This document shows, in pieces, positions 61,899-64,000 of a stretch of 64,000 bases of DNA; the first letter of the stretch is position 1; each line of letters starts with the position of its first letter. The position numbers and the translations under genes were made by a program. Source of the stretch: Ralstonia insidiosa (GTDB taxonomy: Bacteria; Pseudomonadota; Gammaproteobacteria; Burkholderiales; Burkholderiaceae); the NCBI RefSeq assembly GCF_008801405.1, contig NZ_VZPV01000003.1, positions 434,001 to 498,000 of the forward strand. The letters are read 5' to 3'. The notes beneath the pieces are model-generated. The model did no database searches. It was not told the DNA's origin and saw nothing but the letters and a program-made list of their open reading frames with translations.

Positions 61899-61916
61899 TA
61901 GTCTGGTTGGACGAAG
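61899..61916 (+). promoter_or_regulatory. Cluster operator of the phosphoesterase-cytochrome unit
   Basis: TAGTC-TGGTTG-GACGAAG, exact in the TAGTC-N6-GACGA core, 102 bp upstream of the ATG at 62018. Confidence 0.72.
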
Positions 61917-62017
61917 ACGAGATGCGGCGAGCCCGCTACCGTGACTGCTCTGCTGGGCAGAGCGGGCCCATACCCACCGAGTCTGGCCGATATCAAAAAT
62001 CAAAAGGGGGGGAGTCT

Positions 62018-63319
62018 ATGCACGTCACTGGTCAAGGGTTGCTGCGCGCGCTGCGCAGGGCAGCCGGTACGCTGGTCTGTAGCGCTGTGCTGACCGGCAT
62101 GCTGAGCGGCTGCAATATGGACAACGATCCGCCGACCCAGCAGTCGATCCGGCACGTGTTCGTGCTGACGATGGAGAACAAGAATTACAACGACACCTTC
62201 GGCACCAGCACACAGAATCCCGACCTGCAAGCGATGGCGAAACAGGGCGCGCTGCTGACCCAGTACTTCGGCACCGGCCACGTGAGCCTGGACAACTACA
62301 TCGCGATGATGAGCGGCCAGCCCTCCACCAAGGAAACCGAGAGCGACTGCAACCTGGGCTTCAACGACGTGGTGGCCGACGGCTGGGATGCCGGCAACCC
62401 CAAGGTGCTCAAGGCCAAGGACGGCAAGGGTTGCGTGTATCCGAACACCGTGAAGACTTTCGTCAACCAGCTGGATGAACTCAATCTGACCTGGAAGGGC
62501 TACATGGGCGACATGGGCAACGACCCGACCCGTGAGTCCGCCACCTGCGGTCATCCGAAGATTGGCGCGATGGACAACACGCAGGCCGCCCAAGCACCCA
62601 CGGCCGACGTGCCGAAGGGCGATCAATATGCGACCCGCCACAACCCGTTCGTCTACTTCCATTCCATCATCGACGACCAGGCCTACTGCGACAGCCACGT
62701 GGTGAACCTCGACGCCAATCTGCAAAAGGATCTGCAGTCGATCAGCACCACGCCCAACTTCGTATTCATCACGCCCAACCTGTGCGACGACGGCCATGAC
62801 GGCGATGGCACCGGCGCCAAGCCCTGCGTGAACGGCGACAAGGGCGGCCTGACCTCGATCAACGATTTCGTGAAGAAGTGGGTGCCGATCATCCAGGCGT
62901 CACCCGCGTACAAGCAGGACGGGCTGATCATCATCAACTTCGATGAGTCGGCCGACATGGTGCCGGCGGGCAAGACCACCGTGAACGGTGTGACGACCAT
63001 CACGGTGAACCTGCCCGGCGATGCGTGCTGCGGCCAGCAGGCCGGGCCGAACGTGACGCGCCCGGACGACGTGATTCTGCAGGTCTCTCCGACACTGCAA
63101 TACAAGCTGCATTACGTGGGCGTGGGCGGTGACCGCACCGGCGCAGTCATGCTGTCGCGCTTCATCAAGCCTGGCACGGTCAGCAATACGCCGTACAACC
63201 ACTACTCGATGCTCAGGAGCCTGGAAGACATCTTCCAGACCCACGGATACCTGGGTTACGCCGACGACAAGAATCTGGTGACGTTCGGCAACGACATCTT
63301 CACCAACCTGCAGTGGTAA
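62018..63319 (+). CDS. Lipoprotein phosphoesterase (AcpA/phospholipase C-like)
   Basis: A 433-residue protein of the phosphoesterase family (alkaline phosphatase superfamily; AcpA and non-specific phospholipase C relatives). A signal peptide ends in the lipobox LSGC with Cys32, so it is predicted as an outer-membrane lipoprotein. Metal-site stretches are HVFVLTMENKNYNDTFG near residue 46 and IIINFDESADM near 305. A very strong GGGGGGGAG site precedes the ATG. An exact-core operator ties it to the steroid regulon. Its substrate (phosphate ester or perhaps another ester) is unknown. Confidence 0.85.
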   Translation: MHVTGQGLLRALRRAAGTLVCSAVLTGMLSGCNMDNDPPTQQSIRHVFVLTMENKNYNDTFGTSTQNPDLQAMAKQGALLTQYFGTGHVSLDNYIAMMSGQPSTKETESDCNLGFNDVVADGWDAGNPKVLKAKDGKGCVYPNTVKTFVNQLDELNLTWKGYMGDMGNDPTRESATCGHPKIGAMDNTQAAQAPTADVPKGDQYATRHNPFVYFHSIIDDQAYCDSHVVNLDANLQKDLQSISTTPNFVFITPNLCDDGHDGDGTGAKPCVNGDKGGLTSINDFVKKWVPIIQASPAYKQDGLIIINFDESADMVPAGKTTVNGVTTITVNLPGDACCGQQAGPNVTRPDDVILQVSPTLQYKLHYVGVGGDRTGAVMLSRFIKPGTVSNTPYNHYSMLRSLEDIFQTHGYLGYADDKNLVTFGNDIFTNLQW

Positions 63320-64000
63320 CCAGCGGTTGGCGCCAGGCAAGAAGGGCTGTCGCCAGTGCGGTGGCGCTTCTTTGCCTGGCGGCTTGTGCTCGGCAGGCGG
63401 AGCCCACGGCTGCCAAGCCATCCAACCAGGCGCAGGCCGAGATCGGCCGGCTGGCGTTTTTCGATGCGTCGCTGTCAGCGTCGGGGCGCATGTCGTGTGC
63501 GACCTGCCATAGCCCCGACCATGCTTACGGCCCGCCGAATGCGCTGGCCGTGCAACTGGGCGGCCCAGAACTCAAGGACCACGGTACCCGCGCGGTACCG
63601 TCGCTACGCTACCTGCGGCGCACGCCGATCTGGTTCAAGACCTTTACGTCCAACGCGCGCGAGCGGCTGACCGAGACCGACAACGTGCCGGTGGGTGGCT
63701 TCACCTGGGACGGCCGCTTCAACACCCTGGCGGAGCAGGCAACCGCGCCGCTGCTGGCCGCCAATGAAATGGCCAACCCCAGTGTGCGCGCCGTGGTGGA
63801 GCGTCTTGCCAGGAGCGCCTACGCCGCGCGCTTTCGAGAGGTCTTCGGGCAAGACATCTTTTCCCGCCCCGAGGCCGCCTTCGCAGCGCTGGGGCAAGCG
63901 TTGCAGCGCTTCCAGCTCGACGACGCGAGCTTCCAGCCCTACAGCAGCAAGTTCGATCAATACCTGGACGGCAGGGCGCAGTTAAGCGCGCAGGAGCAGC
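63313..64000 (+). CDS. Di-heme cytochrome c peroxidase-like protein (3' end beyond window)
   Basis: An open frame cut by the window edge, 229 codons seen. A lipoprotein-type signal (ARRAVASAVALLCLAAC) leads to IGRLAFFDASLSASGRMSCATCH with the first heme site CATCH near residue 63, then GGFTWDGRFNTLAEQATAPLL typical of the MauG/CcpA family. I start it at GTG 63313, overlapping the phosphoesterase stop (GTGGTAA); GTG 63361 is possible. The overlap implies co-translation with the lipoprotein phosphoesterase. It is a periplasmic peroxidase or a MauG-like oxidising enzyme; the second heme site is outside the window. Confidence 0.82.
   Translation, partial: MVTSGWRQARRAVASAVALLCLAACARQAEPTAAKPSNQAQAEIGRLAFFDASLSASGRMSCATCHSPDHAYGPPNALAVQLGGPELKDHGTRAVPSLRYLRRTPIWFKTFTSNARERLTETDNVPVGGFTWDGRFNTLAEQATAPLLAANEMANPSVRAVVERLARSAYAARFREVFGQDIFSRPEAAFAALGQALQRFQLDDASFQPYSSKFDQYLDGRAQLSAQEQ

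Overview
The window is 64 kb of high-GC DNA that reads as a proteobacterial chromosome or megaplasmid. Long co-directional operons, GTG/ATGA-coupled starts, LysR/LuxR-type regulators, DUF1302/DUF1329 proteins and an EmrAB-type pump all point to a member of the Burkholderiaceae, most like Cupriavidus or Ralstonia. The genus is inference. No rRNA, tRNA, CRISPR array, insertion sequence or phage gene was seen.

Almost everything here belongs to aerobic steroid catabolism by the 9,10-seco pathway. Ring opening is covered by a delta1-dehydrogenase (5702-7501), a delta4-(5alpha)-dehydrogenase (35168-36649), two KshA-type Rieske oxygenases (12276-13232 and 33164-34240) and a KshB-type reductase (8906-9961). 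A/B-ring cleavage is covered by HsaA, HsaB, HsaC, HsaD and the HsaE-HsaG-HsaF set. C/D-ring (HIP) degradation is covered by FadD3, FadE30, IpdF, EchA20, IpdA, IpdB, IpdC, FadA6 and further beta-oxidation enzymes in one run at 14527-27208. Eleven short-chain dehydrogenases are scattered through it. Envelope functions include a YCF48-like exported protein and RND/MMPL transporter (27297-30789), DUF1329 and DUF1302 proteins (47174-50195) and an EmrAB-like pump (41500-44203). No Mce system, KstR-type TetR regulator, ketosteroid isomerase or obvious sterol side-chain gene set is present.

Layout: 84-2850, SDR, LuxR-type regulator and VOC protein; 3223-12199, LLM enzyme and the hsaA-kstD-hsaB-SDR-kshB-fadD3-paaY-like operon; 12276-14282, divergent Rieske oxygenase and LysR regulator; 14527-31976, the long HIP/transport operon; 32088-39268, second Rieske, delta4-dehydrogenase and SDRs; 39634-50195 (minus strand), BVMO, efflux pump, hsaF-hsaG-hsaE, DUF1329, DUF1302; 50439-53295, SDR, hsaD, a small exported protein and an SRPBCC protein; 53374-60854, a broken LuxR paralogue, cysD-cysNC, DUF1214 protein, sulfotransferase and SDR; 60877-64000, DHH phosphoesterase, lipoprotein phosphoesterase and a di-heme cytochrome cut by the window edge.

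Two observations stand out. First, an imperfect palindrome TAGTC-N6-GACGA occurs exactly ten times, with one TAATC variant. Every copy lies about 60-160 bp upstream of a start codon at the head of a transcription unit, so it looks like the operator of one regulon. Second, that regulon reaches beyond known steroid catabolism. It includes a cysD-cysNC operon (PAPS synthesis) divergent from a DUF1214-sulfotransferase pair, followed by an SDR and a DHH phosphoesterase of the superfamily that can degrade PAP. This suggests a steroid-responsive sulfonation module, which I regard as the most interesting and least described part of the window.
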